From contig JAIEMG010000135.1 in assembly GCA_019752375.1 (NCBI GenBank), positions 1-40,237 on the forward strand: a stretch of DNA of 40,237 nt, in the 5' to 3' direction. Below, in pieces: positions 1-8,898 of this stretch; position 1 is the stretch's first letter, and every line of letters starts with the position of its first letter. The notes beneath the pieces were generated by a model. It made no database searches. It worked only from the letters and a program-made list of their open reading frames with translations, and was not told the DNA's origin. The DNA is from Gemmataceae bacterium. GTDB lineage: Bacteria > Planctomycetota > Planctomycetia > Gemmatales > Gemmataceae. The translations under genes were made by a program, and so were the position numbers.

Positions 1-40
1 GACTACAAAAGTGACCCCTTGCCTGGACACCATAGAATTC

Positions 41-126
41 GTGTAGAACTTTAAGGGCTGAAGCCTGCGGCTACAGACTGTTTACGCCGGTTCTCACCGA
101 GGTAGTAGTGTTGTAGAATTAGGCGT
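41..126. repeat. Decayed copy of the TIR-type intergenic element
   Basis: This stretch carries the core GGCTGAAGCCTGCGGCTACA found in the better copies at 17232-17393 and 19227-19495, and ends in TTGTAGAATTAGGCG, close to the GTAGTATTAGGCG end of the 19.5-kb copy. The left half is not recognisable, so it looks like a degenerate or half element. It lies directly downstream of the glycosyltransferase stop codon on the minus strand. Similarity was judged by eye. Confidence 0.5.
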
Positions 127-139
127 GACGGTTTGTGTT

Positions 140-2152
140 TCACGGGCGCAGCGCGAGCTTCGCGTTTTCGAGCGACAGGTTCGGGCCGCAGTAGGGGTCG
201 CCAAGTTTCAGCAACTGCCCCCACTTCTCGCGAAAAAGCGTTTCTTCCTTCGCGAAACGCTGGATTGTCCGCGGCGAGCGTTCGCTGCCGCGCGTCTTGC
301 ACTCGTGATGGACCAGTTCGGCGTGCGGCGTCCACACGATCCGATACCCCTTGGCGCGGACCGTGAGACACAGATCGATATCGTTGAAGTCCATGACGAA
401 GGCCTCATCGAAGCCGCCGACTTCGTCGAAGACCGCGCGTCGCATCATCAGGCACGCACCCGTGACGGCCGACACATTCTGCGTCGTAATGAGACGATGG
501 CCATAGCCCGTCGCGCTGCCCGGCCAGAAGCGATGAACGTGCGCGCTGCCGCCCTGCGTGCCGACGACCACGCCCGCGTGCTGGATCGTGCGGTCGGGAT
601 AGTACATCTTGGCGCCGACGGCGCCGATTTCGGGCCGCACCGCATGCTCCACCAGACGCGTCAGCCACTCGGGCTGCAACGATTCCGTGTCGTTATTCAG
701 GAACAGCAGTACTGGCCCCGCACTGCTCGTCGCGGCAAAGTTGTTGATCGCCGCGTAGTTGAAAGCGCGGTCCCAGTGAAGCACCTTCACGTTGGGCCGT
801 TCTTGCAACGCTCGATAGTAGGCAAACGTCTCGGCGTGCTGGCTCTGGTTCTCCGCGATCACGATTTCACAATTCGCGTAGCTGGCGCACAGAACAGAGC
901 GGACCGCTTGCTCCAGAAGTCGGACATTGTCGCGGTTCGGAATAATGACGGAGACCAGCGGCCGCTGGGCAAGCGGATAGTTCACGCGATAGGTGCCAAG
1001 GACCGGCCCGTCGGCCACGTCGCCTTGCACGCCGATTCGGCCCAGGTGTTCTTCGATGGCCTTCCGTCCCGATTCATAGGCGTAGAGCTTGACCGGTTGC
1101 CTTGATGTGACCGAGCCGCCGTGAATCCGCCAATGATAGAGCACCTTGGGCACGTGGACAATCCGCCGTGCGTTCTCGGTGGCGCGCAGGACCAGGTCGT
1201 AGTCTTGCGACCCCTCAAAGCCGGCGCGAAAGCCCCCGACGTCGTCCAGCACGCGGCGGCGAATCACGCAGAGGTGGCAGACGTAGTTGCGTCCCAGCAG
1301 CGTATCCGGCGACCAGTCCGGCTTGAACTGTGGCGAAAGCCGATACGTTCCCGCTTCGTTGATGCAGTCTTCATCGGAGTAGATGAAATCGACGTCGGTA
1401 TGCTGATTGATCGCGGAGACCACTTCGAAAAGCGCGAAGGGGGCCAACGTGTCGTCGTGATCCAGGAGAGCGACGTATTCGCCGGTAGCCAGGGCAAGCG
1501 CTGCGTTGGAATTGCCGGCAATACCCTGATTGCCCGGCAGATAATGAACGCGCAGGCGCGGCTCGCGCTCCGCGTATTCGCGCAGCACGGCCCGCGCCGG
1601 CACGTGCTCGTCGCTGGCGTCGGCAATGCACAATTCCCAGTTCGTGTAGGTTTGGTCCTGCACCGACCGGATCATGTCGTGCAGAAAGTTCACCGGCGTG
1701 TTGAAGGTCGGCACAATGATGCTGACGGTCGGCGCGGACGCGAACGGCATCCGCCGTTGCTCCGCGAGATTGGCTGGGCTCGGCTCGTTCTTCCGGATCC
1801 AGCGCGCGTACTGTCGCGGCGAGATACTGCGTCGGGACAGCAGCCGAGCCGCGGCGCGAAGCCATTGCTCGCCGAGGTTCAGGGTGCTCTCATAGGCCGC
1901 CCGGCGCCGGGAGCCGCGGGGCAGCACGCGGTCGCGAATCCGGTAACAGCCAAGCAGCAACTGCCAGCCGCGGCTGCGGCGCATGCTGTGCAGCTGCGTC
2001 TGGGCGTCGAGGAGGAGGGCCTTGCATTCTTGATAGGAGCGATCAGGTTCGACCCGGCGCTGTTCGAGCCCGATCGAATCGGTATCCGCCGTCGCCAACA
2101 ACGAGAGTTGACGGCCCACGGACGCCGAACTGGGACGTGGTCGCGTGTTCAT
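140..2152 (-). CDS. Tandem-domain GT2 family glycosyltransferase
   Basis: A 670-aa protein with two GT-A type family 2 glycosyltransferase modules, expected to add sugars to a cell-surface polysaccharide from nucleotide sugars at the cytoplasmic face of the membrane. Module 1 (about 141-350) has the opening TVSIIVPTFN (142-151), the metal/nucleotide motif DHDD (231-234) and SQDYD (315-319). Module 2 (about 399-640) has PLVSVIIPNRDN (398-409) and FLNNDTE (484-490), then an EVGGFDE acceptor-loop motif. Residues 1-140 are a basic non-catalytic extension. There is no signal peptide or membrane segment. The next gene, a methyltransferase, ends 18 nt upstream, so the two are probably cotranscribed. 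The organisation resembles rhamnan or O-antigen transferases; the sugar cannot be read from the sequence. The ribosome site at this start is weak. Confidence 0.9.
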   Translation of the reverse strand: MNTRPRPSSASVGRQLSLLATADTDSIGLEQRRVEPDRSYQECKALLLDAQTQLHSMRRSRGWQLLLGCYRIRDRVLPRGSRRRAAYESTLNLGEQWLRAAARLLSRRSISPRQYARWIRKNEPSPANLAEQRRMPFASAPTVSIIVPTFNTPVNFLHDMIRSVQDQTYTNWELCIADASDEHVPARAVLREYAEREPRLRVHYLPGNQGIAGNSNAALALATGEYVALLDHDDTLAPFALFEVVSAINQHTDVDFIYSDEDCINEAGTYRLSPQFKPDWSPDTLLGRNYVCHLCVIRRRVLDDVGGFRAGFEGSQDYDLVLRATENARRIVHVPKVLYHWRIHGGSVTSRQPVKLYAYESGRKAIEEHLGRIGVQGDVADGPVLGTYRVNYPLAQRPLVSVIIPNRDNVRLLEQAVRSVLCASYANCEIVIAENQSQHAETFAYYRALQERPNVKVLHWDRAFNYAAINNFAATSSAGPVLLFLNNDTESLQPEWLTRLVEHAVRPEIGAVGAKMYYPDRTIQHAGVVVGTQGGSAHVHRFWPGSATGYGHRLITTQNVSAVTGACLMMRRAVFDEVGGFDEAFVMDFNDIDLCLTVRAKGYRIVWTPHAELVHHECKTRGSERSPRTIQRFAKEETLFREKWGQLLKLGDPYCGPNLSLENAKLALRP

Positions 2153-2170
2153 ACGTGGCCCCGAGATGAG

Positions 2171-3097
2171 CTAGGGCCGGCGGCCGAGCAGCCGACGCCA
2201 GAACGCAACTTTTTTGAATTGCTCTCGCAATCGCATCAAGAAGCCGCCGAGTTCGTTGAGCCGAAGCCCGAGCCCCGGCGATAACCCGGCGCTCTCGAGG
2301 TGGATCCGCTGCACAATCATCGGGTACGAATCGAGCACTTCCCGACGGCTTGTCTTCCGGAGCAGGAGTATGAACTCCTCGCCGGCAATCGTACCGTCCA
2401 ACAGGGCGAGCGGCATTCCCATGTTCTGGCCAAGGTGCTGAAACATTTCCACCAGATCATCAATGATCCAAACATTGAGGTGGACCGTGCGTTTCCGATG
2501 CAGGCCGATCACGCGGGTATGATCGGGATGGCTGGAATCTGGCAGTTCGTGCTTAATTTGGTGTTTGCGCAATGCTTCGAGGATTCGGCTGTCGGAAACG
2601 TCGGCTTCCTTGCGTTCGTAACGGCCGAGCACGTCTTCCAACGGCGTTCGCTGACGAAGATGGTCGAAAATGCGACGCTTGTCGGGCAAACCCAGGTAGA
2701 GTAACCCTTGGGGCTTGAGCAGCTGGTAACACTGCTCCAGGAAGTCGAGTGGATTGATCAAGTGCTCCAGAACGTGATTGGCAATCACGAAGTCGAGTGT
2801 ACCGGCCCCGATCATCTCCACGAAAGGTTCGCGGTTGAAATCGACCCGGTAATCGATCTTTGGCGGAAAATGGACGGTGTCTCGACCGGAGAGTTCCGGG
2901 AATAGCATCGCATAGGATTCTCCGCATTCGACATCGCAGTAGCGGATGGAATCAACAAACGGTCCCAGGCGTAGTGGATGGATGCCTGGTCCAAATTCAA
3001 CGCCGCTACCATGCAGCTGGACTGCAAGGGCATCTCGCCACGGCTGGGGCCGCTCGGACGCACTGCGATCGCGCGGACTTGCGGAGTTAACCGCCAT
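2171..3097 (-). CDS. Class I SAM-dependent methyltransferase
   Basis: A 308-aa protein with the Rossmann-like SAM fold: motif I VEFGPG (33-38), an acidic residue in DVECG (55-59), the motif IV-type FVIANHVLEH (103-112) and LKPQGLLYLGLPD (127-139). This pattern is typical of the methyltransferase_11 group that methylates sugars, lipids or small molecules. It lies between a glycan glycosyltransferase and a putative sugar methyltransferase, which suggests that it modifies a surface glycan. The chosen ATG follows AGGGGAAG by 7 nt; an in-frame ATG nine codons earlier (3124) has no ribosome site. The substrate is unknown. The C-terminal 100 residues are basic and amphipathic and could sit on the membrane. 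Confidence 0.82.
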   Translation of the reverse strand: MAVNSASPRDRSASERPQPWRDALAVQLHGSGVEFGPGIHPLRLGPFVDSIRYCDVECGESYAMLFPELSGRDTVHFPPKIDYRVDFNREPFVEMIGAGTLDFVIANHVLEHLINPLDFLEQCYQLLKPQGLLYLGLPDKRRIFDHLRQRTPLEDVLGRYERKEADVSDSRILEALRKHQIKHELPDSSHPDHTRVIGLHRKRTVHLNVWIIDDLVEMFQHLGQNMGMPLALLDGTIAGEEFILLLRKTSRREVLDSYPMIVQRIHLESAGLSPGLGLRLNELGGFLMRLREQFKKVAFWRRLLGRRP

Positions 3098-3490
3098 CTT
3101 TGGCTTCCCCTGGCGTGATACCATCAGACGCGCTGTAATGCGCTAACCTTTCCTTCCACAACCTGCTGCATCTGCTTTCACCCCGCCCGTCGACGGACTG
3201 GCAGGCGGAGGTGCGGCGTTGTTCATTGGTGATCTGTCGCAAGCCAAGCCGCGGGCGCGGCAAAAAATCGCTGGTACAAGTACAATTGGTCAGTCAACTA
3301 CTCGCGGAACCTCCATACCTTAAATCCTGAAGTCATTACGACGAAGAAGTCATTGCCAAAACCGAGTCGCACCAGCCACACACATTGGCTTGATGCTGAG
3401 AACCAGTACAAGACACAAGGCAATTCCGTCCCATCTGACTAACTTTCCGGCGGCTGGAACGCGCGGTGTGCAGTTCTGAATCAACTTCAG
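3098..3490. other. Intergenic region, no gene recognised
   Basis: About 390 bases separate the two methyltransferase genes. I see no convincing coding frame, RNA gene or strong hairpin. The base composition is lower in GC than in neighbouring genes (for example 3275-3430). It may hold the promoter of the two downstream minus-strand genes, but no clear -35/-10 pair stands out. Confidence 0.5.
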
Positions 3491-4762
3491 TTAGCTAGGA
3501 ATGGGGGCGTAGATCTCTTCAACGTATCCCTGACACATCCAATACAAGTGCCGTGATAAGCGGCGAAAGCCACCGTGCGCATCGATGAGCGGCGCGACCG
3601 CCGATTGCGGCTCCAGGGCACCCACGCAGAGGCTGCTCTCTTGATTGACGGATAGGAACAGGCCGCGAAGCACGCGGGCGATGCCAGCGATGTACTTCTT
3701 GCGCGTCTCCAAGGCCATCTCGGGCAAGGAATCGGTGTTGACCACGAAATCCGCTGAGCGGTCCGCCAATTCCTCAAACGTCCAGAACGGGAGAACCTGC
3801 ACCTCGGCAGGAGCCTCGCCATATAAGCTGACCGCGCGAGGCGGCAGGGCCATGAGCAGGAAGTAGCCTTGCAGGGCGTTCACCCAGGGAAGGTCGCAGA
3901 TGGTAAAGCGCCGCAGTCCGCTGCGGTGTGCCAGTGCCGCCAAGCACCCGTAACCGCCGCCGATCTCTACAACCGTGGAGTGGGACTGCGCCCCCAACTG
4001 TCGCAGACGGTGGACGGAATAGCTGTGCAGCAGACTGTCCATGTTAATCAGCCTGCTTCCGATCCGACAGCCGTAGGCGGCACCAACAGGCGGCAACGAA
4101 ACGTCCAGACGCGCTTGGGCCTCCACGCGGCGCAGCAGATCTTCTACGTCAACGTCGAGCTGGTGGGCGTAGGCGTCGTAGCCTTGGTGTTGAATGGAAA
4201 CCACTGTTTGGGCCGAAACCGCCTGCCCCAGGCTCACCAAAAAGTCGGTGACACCCAGCGCAGGCAGTGCCTGCGATCCATTGGTCCGGAGGTCCACAGG
4301 TTGCGCCTCGTGGACCTTCCCCAAGCCCCAGATGAGGTCCGTCTGGAACATGCGGCCCAGCCAGTGCTGAATGGCTCGCACATCGCGCCGCTCCATTGCT
4401 TCGAAGAAAGCGGTCTTGGCCAGGGATCCCCGGATTTCGTCCCAGAGGCACTGCCGCGGCACCTGGCCTGTGCGCGTGGACTGGTGGTAGGCTTCTACGA
4501 CGCGCTCGACCGCCATCCGCGAGCGTTCGTCAAAGGCGTCCGGTTCCAGAATCAGGGGTGGTCCTGCGCGGACATGCAGGGGTGGGTGCATGGCGTTTTG
4601 CCACTTCAGGCGCCCCAGCTCAAACTCAACGGCGCGCAGCCGTTGCCGGTCGGTTACAAGCTGTTTCTTGACGACCGTCAGTCCGCGCTTGCCTGCCCGC
4701 TTCAATTTCCCGGCCAGCCGATGAGGTAAGGTGTGGTAAGGGCGTAACCTGCTGAGTAGCAT
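3491..4762 (-). CDS. Putative sugar O-methyltransferase
   Basis: A 423-aa protein whose second half matches the pattern of putative sugar O-methyltransferases of polysaccharide loci: glycine-rich SAM site VVEIGGGYGC (264-273), then CDLPWVNALQGYFL and, later, DFVVNTDSLPEM. The first 220 residues are a family-typical helical region without a known catalytic motif. The start is the ATG that follows GGAGG by 6 nt; a GTG one codon earlier is less well placed. It is separated from the next methyltransferase by 393 nt but has the same orientation, so it belongs to the same glycan region. The acceptor sugar is unknown. No signal peptide; expected in the cytoplasm. Confidence 0.8.
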   Translation of the reverse strand: MLLSRLRPYHTLPHRLAGKLKRAGKRGLTVVKKQLVTDRQRLRAVEFELGRLKWQNAMHPPLHVRAGPPLILEPDAFDERSRMAVERVVEAYHQSTRTGQVPRQCLWDEIRGSLAKTAFFEAMERRDVRAIQHWLGRMFQTDLIWGLGKVHEAQPVDLRTNGSQALPALGVTDFLVSLGQAVSAQTVVSIQHQGYDAYAHQLDVDVEDLLRRVEAQARLDVSLPPVGAAYGCRIGSRLINMDSLLHSYSVHRLRQLGAQSHSTVVEIGGGYGCLAALAHRSGLRRFTICDLPWVNALQGYFLLMALPPRAVSLYGEAPAEVQVLPFWTFEELADRSADFVVNTDSLPEMALETRKKYIAGIARVLRGLFLSVNQESSLCVGALEPQSAVAPLIDAHGGFRRLSRHLYWMCQGYVEEIYAPIPS

Positions 4763-5088
4763 CACATTCCTCCGATGGGTTGAGGCCGCAGCCGCAATCT
4801 GGATGTGCGAAACAGCCCCGTGGAAACGACTAAGGTGCGGCAGGAGCTGGGGCGACGAACGAAGCCGGGATGCCGGCTCCCCAGTCGGCGGGTTCGAATC
4901 TTAGTACGGGGTTCGTGGCGCAGCAATCCCAATCATCATTGGCTGGAGCATCTTTAGTAGGGCTGTTCGGTTGGTCCAAGGGGATGAGCACGAGTGAAAG
5001 AGACGAAGAGGAGGATCAGGGACGATCTTTGGATGCGTACTATGTGAAACCCGTCCGGGCGGTTCATGGATGATTGAGTCGCCCGAAC
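4763..5088. other. Divergent upstream region, no supported gene
   Basis: This lies between the minus-strand sugar methyltransferase and the plus-strand dehydrogenase. A 67-codon open frame at 4870-5073 has no ribosome site, no recognisable family and a biased composition, so it is not called. Around 5035-5070 a stretch loosely resembles domain V of a group II intron (see findings), but pairing is poor. Otherwise nothing is seen. Confidence 0.4.
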
Positions 5089-5205
5089 CTAGAGGACCCG
5101 CGCCGCGACCGTGAAGGCCAGACCGGCCGGATGGTCGACGTGCTCCGGGCCGATCTGCACGTCCTTGAACCCGAAGCGTTCCACGCAGCGCAGGATATCT
5201 GCGCG
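5089..5205 (-). pseudogene. C-terminal remnant of a SAM methyltransferase-like gene
   Basis: Read on the minus strand, this gives about 39 codons ending in a stop (5089-5091), with RCVERFGFKDVQIGPEH followed by LAFTVAARVL at the end. That is a plausible last beta-hairpin of a class I methyltransferase, where a helix, a G-F-x-D-V strand and a final strand close the fold. An in-frame TGA (5206-5208) cuts it off upstream, and no SAM motif remains nearby. The codon pattern is GC-rich as in intact genes. It is most likely a gene relic. The family assignment from so short a piece is tentative. Confidence 0.5.
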
Positions 5206-5277
5206 TCAGCCAGTGACTGTACAGAAGCTCTTGTACCTAACTAAGGAGCCGTGTAACAATAAGTTGAACAATTGCAC

Positions 5278-5335
5278 GTAGGACGGATTTCCAATCCGTC
5301 CAGAGAAAACCGGACGGATTGGAAATCCGTCCTAC
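5278..5335. repeat. Palindromic repeat, family A, copy 1
   Basis: Two perfect 24-base arms (5278-5301 and 5312-5335) beginning GTAGGACGGATTTCC are separated by a 10-base A-rich loop. The same arms recur exactly at 13106-13162. Each arm also contains a smaller palindrome (GGACGGATT/AATCCGTCC). It lies upstream of the plus-strand dehydrogenase gene and so is not in an ordinary terminator position for a neighbouring gene. Confidence 0.9.
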
Positions 5336-5528
5336 AGGAATTGCACAAGTGATTCTTGCGCGGATCCTTAGGGTTCCCATCGAACCTGATCGTGGATGAT
5401 CCGCCGATCCTAACGGCACCAGTCTGTCCAATGCTGCAATTTCGTTTGCGAGCGGTAGAACGTCTCGGTAGTTTCGTTCTATCACCCGCCCCATGACGAT
5501 CATTGTACCCCGTCAGGACCTCCCCGCC

Positions 5529-8500
5529 ATGCACCGACCGCTCTTGCTCGCCGGCGCGATTCTGGCCATCAGCACGCTCCTTGCCCAGGAACCGGCGGAG
5601 AAGCCGTACAACCCCAAGGTCAGCCCGGCGTCCGATGAGCCATCGCTGGCAATGAAGAAGATCCGGGTGCCCAAAGGCTTCCAGGTGGACCTCTGGGCCG
5701 CCGAGCCGTTGCTGGCCAATCCGGTCTGCCTGGCCATCGACGAGCAGAACCGCATCTATGTCGCGGAGACGTTTCGCCTGCATGCCGGCGTCACCGACAT
5801 TTGCGGCCACATGAACTGGCTCGACGATGACCTCGCCAGCCGGACCGTCGAAGACCGCGTGACGATGCTGAAAAAGTACCTCGGCAAGCAATTCAACACC
5901 TATGAGACGGACCACGACCGCATCCGCTTGCTGGAAGACACCAAGGGCGGCGGCAAGGCGGACAGGTCCGCCGTGTATGCCGATGGCTTTCACAACGCGG
6001 CCGACGGCATCGGCTCCGGACTGCTGGCACGGCGCGGCAACGTCTGGTTCACCTGCATTCCCGACCTGTGGCTGCTGCGCGACACCAAGGGCACGGGCAA
6101 GGCGGATGAACGCCGGGCGCTCCAGACAGGCTACGGCGTCCACGTCGGCTACCTCGGCCACGACCTGCACGGCCTCCGCATGGGACCGGACGGCAAGCTT
6201 TACTTCAGCATCGGCGACCGCGGCCTGAACGTGAAGACGGAGAACCGCACCCTGGCCTCGCCCGATACCGGTGCCGTGTTGCGCTGCAATCCGGACGGCT
6301 CGGACCTGGAGCTCGTCGCTACCGGGCTGCGCAATCCGCAGGAGCTGGCGTTCGATCAATACGGCAACCTCTTCACCGGCGACAACAATGCCGACGGCGG
6401 CGACAAGGCGCGCTGGGTCTATGTCGTGGAAGGCGGCGACAGCGGCTGGCGGATTGGCTACCAGTTCCTGCAGATCCCCGGCGCGCTGGGCCCGTGGAAT
6501 GCCGAAAAGCTCTGGCATCCCGCTTGGGACGGCCAGGCTGCGTACATCGTGCCGCCGATCGCCAACGTCGCCGACGGACCGTCGGGCCTGACTTACTATC
6601 CCGGCGTTGGCCTGCCCGATCGGTACAAGGAGCATTTCTTCCTGGCCGACTTCCGCGGATCCAGTGGCGGCAGCGGCGTCCGCTCGTTTGCGGTGAAACC
6701 GAAAGGAACGTCGTTCGAGTTGTTTGATTCGCACGAGTTCATCTGGTCCACGCTGGCCACCGACGTCGAGTTCGGCATGGACGGCGCCCTGTACGTCACC
6801 GACTGGACCGAGGGCTGGGGCAAGACCGGCAAGGGGCGGATCTGGAAAGTGTCCGATCCCGACAAGGCGAAGGACGCCGACAGCACCCGGAAGCTGATGG
6901 CCGAGGGCTTCACCCAGCGGCCGGTGGCGGAGCTGACGAAGCTCCTCGAACATGCTGACATACGCGTCCGGCAAGAGGCCCAGTTCGCCCTGGCGGACAA
7001 AGGCTCCGACGCGATCGCGCCGCTGACGGGCGTGGCCCGCGGCGGCAAGCAGCCGCTGGCCCGCCTGCACGCCGTCTGGGGGTTGGGCCAGGTCGGCCGC
7101 AAGGACCCGGCAGCGCTCAAGGTGCTGCCGGACCTGCTGGCCGATGCGGATGCCGAGGTGCGTGCCCAGGCCGCCCGCGCCATCGGCGATGCGCGCTTGA
7201 CCTCTGCCTTCGACAAGCTGCTGCCGTTGCTCAAGGACCCCGAGGGCCGAGTGCGCTTCTTCGCCACCATGAGCATCGGCAAGCTGGGCAAGCCGGAGGC
7301 AGTGGCCCCTGTGCTGGAGCTGTTGCGGGCCGCACAGGACAAGGATCCCTACCTCCGCCATGCGGGCGTGATGGCGCTGGTCCATCTGAAACCGATGGAT
7401 GCCCTGATCGCGGCGACCAAGGACGATTCGATCGGCGTACGCATGGCGGCACTGGTCGCCTTGCGACGGCTGGAGAGCCCGGAAGTGGCGCGGTTCTTGT
7501 CCGATGGCGATCCGCGTCTGGTTCTGGAAGCAGCACGGGCGATCAACGACGTGCCGATCAATGCAGCCATGCCGCAGCTGGCGAAACTGATCGACCGCAC
7601 CGGCTCGCCGGACCCGCTGCTCTATCGCGTGCTGAACGCCCACTTCCGGCTGGGCCAGCCGGAGAATGCCCGCGCCCTGGCCGCGTTTGCCGCACGCAAG
7701 GACGCGCCGGAAGCGCTGCGATTGGAAGCTCTGCGCGAGCTGAGCGAATGGGCGAAACCGTCGGGCCGCGACCGCATCGTCGGCCTGTGGCGGCCGCTGG
7801 AGACGCGTTCCCCCGAGGTCGCCGCCGAGGCGCTGCGACCCGCCCTGGGCGGCATCTTCAGCGGTCCCGACAAGCTGCGTCAGGAGGCGGTCAAGCTGGT
7901 CGCCAAGCTTGGTGTGAAGGACGTGGGACCTTCGCTCCTGGAGATGGTCGCGGACAAGAAGCTGCTGGGCGGCATCCGTGCCGAGGCGCTGCAAGCGCTC
8001 GACTCGCTCAAGGATTCGCGGCTGACAGAGGCCCTGGAAAAGGCACTTGGCGACGGCGATTCGCGCCTGACCGTGGCAGCTCGACGCATCCAGGCCCGCG
8101 TTGACCCGGAAACGGCCCTGCGCCACCTGGCGACGGATCTCAGCGATGGCAAGCCGATGGAGCGGCAGGCCGCGTTTGCCACGCTGGCAGAAATGAATCG
8201 CGACTCGGCAGATGCGCTGCTGGCGTCGTGGTTCGATCGGCTTCTCGATGGAAAGGTATCGGCGGACTTGCACCTCGACTTGCTCGAAGCCGCCGCGAAA
8301 CGCGGCACGCCATCGTTCAAGGAGAAGCTGGCGAAATTCGAGTCCGCACGCCCGAAGAACGACCACCTGGGCAAGTATCGAGAGACCATGATGGGCGGAG
8401 ATGCCGAGGCGGGCCGACGCATCTTCCTGTTCAAGGCCGAGGTGTCGTGCGTGCGCTGTCACAAGCTGAATGGCAACGGCGGCGAGGTCGGCCCCGAACT

Positions 8501-8813
8501 GACCGGCATCGCGGGCAAGCAGACCCGCGAGTACCTGCTGGAGTCGCTCGTCGACCCCAACAAGCAGATCGCCAAAGGCTTCGAGACCGTGGTCCTCCTG
8601 CTCAGGAGCGGCAAGGTGGAGACCGGCGTCTTGAAGTCGGAAGATGGCAAGGAAATCAAGCTGATTACCGCCGAGGGCAAGCTGGTGACCGTGCTCAAGG
8701 ACCAGATTGACGAACGCAACAGCGGCAAGTCCGCGATGCCGGAAGACGTGGTGCAGAAGCTGACGAAGCGCGAGTTGCGCGATCTGGTGGAGTTTCTGGC
8801 GGGGTTGAAGTGA
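5529..8813 (+). CDS. PVC-type membrane-bound dehydrogenase with HEAT repeats and cytochrome c domain
   Basis: A 1094-aa exported protein. It starts with a signal peptide (MHRPLLLAGAILAISTLLAQ); an ATG 12 codons earlier gives no signal sequence. Residues about 40-450 form a sugar-dehydrogenase-like beta-propeller (VPKGFQVDLWAAEPLLANPV, GPDGKLYFSIGDRG, DGALYVTDWTEGWGKTGKGRIW). Residues about 460-900 are HEAT-like helical repeats with recurring VRxxAxxAL patterns. The C-terminus has a haem-binding CVRCH (Cys974, Cys977, His978) and ends in the planctomycete-typical MPEDVVQKLTKRELRDLVEFLAGLK. The expected role is periplasmic oxidation of a sugar or alcohol with electron transfer to the haem; the substrate is unknown. 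It stands alone, with a 20-bp hairpin after its stop. A paralogue lies at 30863-33880. Confidence 0.92.
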   Translation: MHRPLLLAGAILAISTLLAQEPAEKPYNPKVSPASDEPSLAMKKIRVPKGFQVDLWAAEPLLANPVCLAIDEQNRIYVAETFRLHAGVTDICGHMNWLDDDLASRTVEDRVTMLKKYLGKQFNTYETDHDRIRLLEDTKGGGKADRSAVYADGFHNAADGIGSGLLARRGNVWFTCIPDLWLLRDTKGTGKADERRALQTGYGVHVGYLGHDLHGLRMGPDGKLYFSIGDRGLNVKTENRTLASPDTGAVLRCNPDGSDLELVATGLRNPQELAFDQYGNLFTGDNNADGGDKARWVYVVEGGDSGWRIGYQFLQIPGALGPWNAEKLWHPAWDGQAAYIVPPIANVADGPSGLTYYPGVGLPDRYKEHFFLADFRGSSGGSGVRSFAVKPKGTSFELFDSHEFIWSTLATDVEFGMDGALYVTDWTEGWGKTGKGRIWKVSDPDKAKDADSTRKLMAEGFTQRPVAELTKLLEHADIRVRQEAQFALADKGSDAIAPLTGVARGGKQPLARLHAVWGLGQVGRKDPAALKVLPDLLADADAEVRAQAARAIGDARLTSAFDKLLPLLKDPEGRVRFFATMSIGKLGKPEAVAPVLELLRAAQDKDPYLRHAGVMALVHLKPMDALIAATKDDSIGVRMAALVALRRLESPEVARFLSDGDPRLVLEAARAINDVPINAAMPQLAKLIDRTGSPDPLLYRVLNAHFRLGQPENARALAAFAARKDAPEALRLEALRELSEWAKPSGRDRIVGLWRPLETRSPEVAAEALRPALGGIFSGPDKLRQEAVKLVAKLGVKDVGPSLLEMVADKKLLGGIRAEALQALDSLKDSRLTEALEKALGDGDSRLTVAARRIQARVDPETALRHLATDLSDGKPMERQAAFATLAEMNRDSADALLASWFDRLLDGKVSADLHLDLLEAAAKRGTPSFKEKLAKFESARPKNDHLGKYRETMMGGDAEAGRRIFLFKAEVSCVRCHKLNGNGGEVGPELTGIAGKQTREYLLESLVDPNKQIAKGFETVVLLLRSGKVETGVLKSEDGKEIKLITAEGKLVTVLKDQIDERNSGKSAMPEDVVQKLTKRELRDLVEFLAGLK

Positions 8814-8827
8814 GCGACGGGAAAGGA

Positions 8828-8872
8828 AGCCCGCAGCGCAAGCAAGGCCACCCCTTGCTTGCGCTGCGGGCT
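8828..8872. terminator. Long perfect hairpin between convergent genes
   Basis: Arms 8828-8847 and 8853-8872 (AGCCCGCAGCGCAAGCAAGG and its exact reverse complement) are separated by 5 bases. It starts 14 nt after the dehydrogenase stop and ends 26 nt before the stop of the convergent amidohydrolase, so it can act as a bidirectional terminator. There is no T-tract, so intrinsic termination is inferred from position. It could also be a REP-like element. Confidence 0.7.
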
Positions 8873-8898
8873 CCAGAATCGCGCGATCTGGTCGGTCG

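Noticed and set aside
4900..4920. GGCGGGTTCGAATC looks like a tRNA T-arm
   Set aside because: The bases after GAATC do not pair to close the arm and no acceptor stem or anticodon arm can be drawn around it.
4870..5073. A 67-codon plus-strand ORF
   Set aside because: No ribosome site or recognisable family; it lies in a region with relics.
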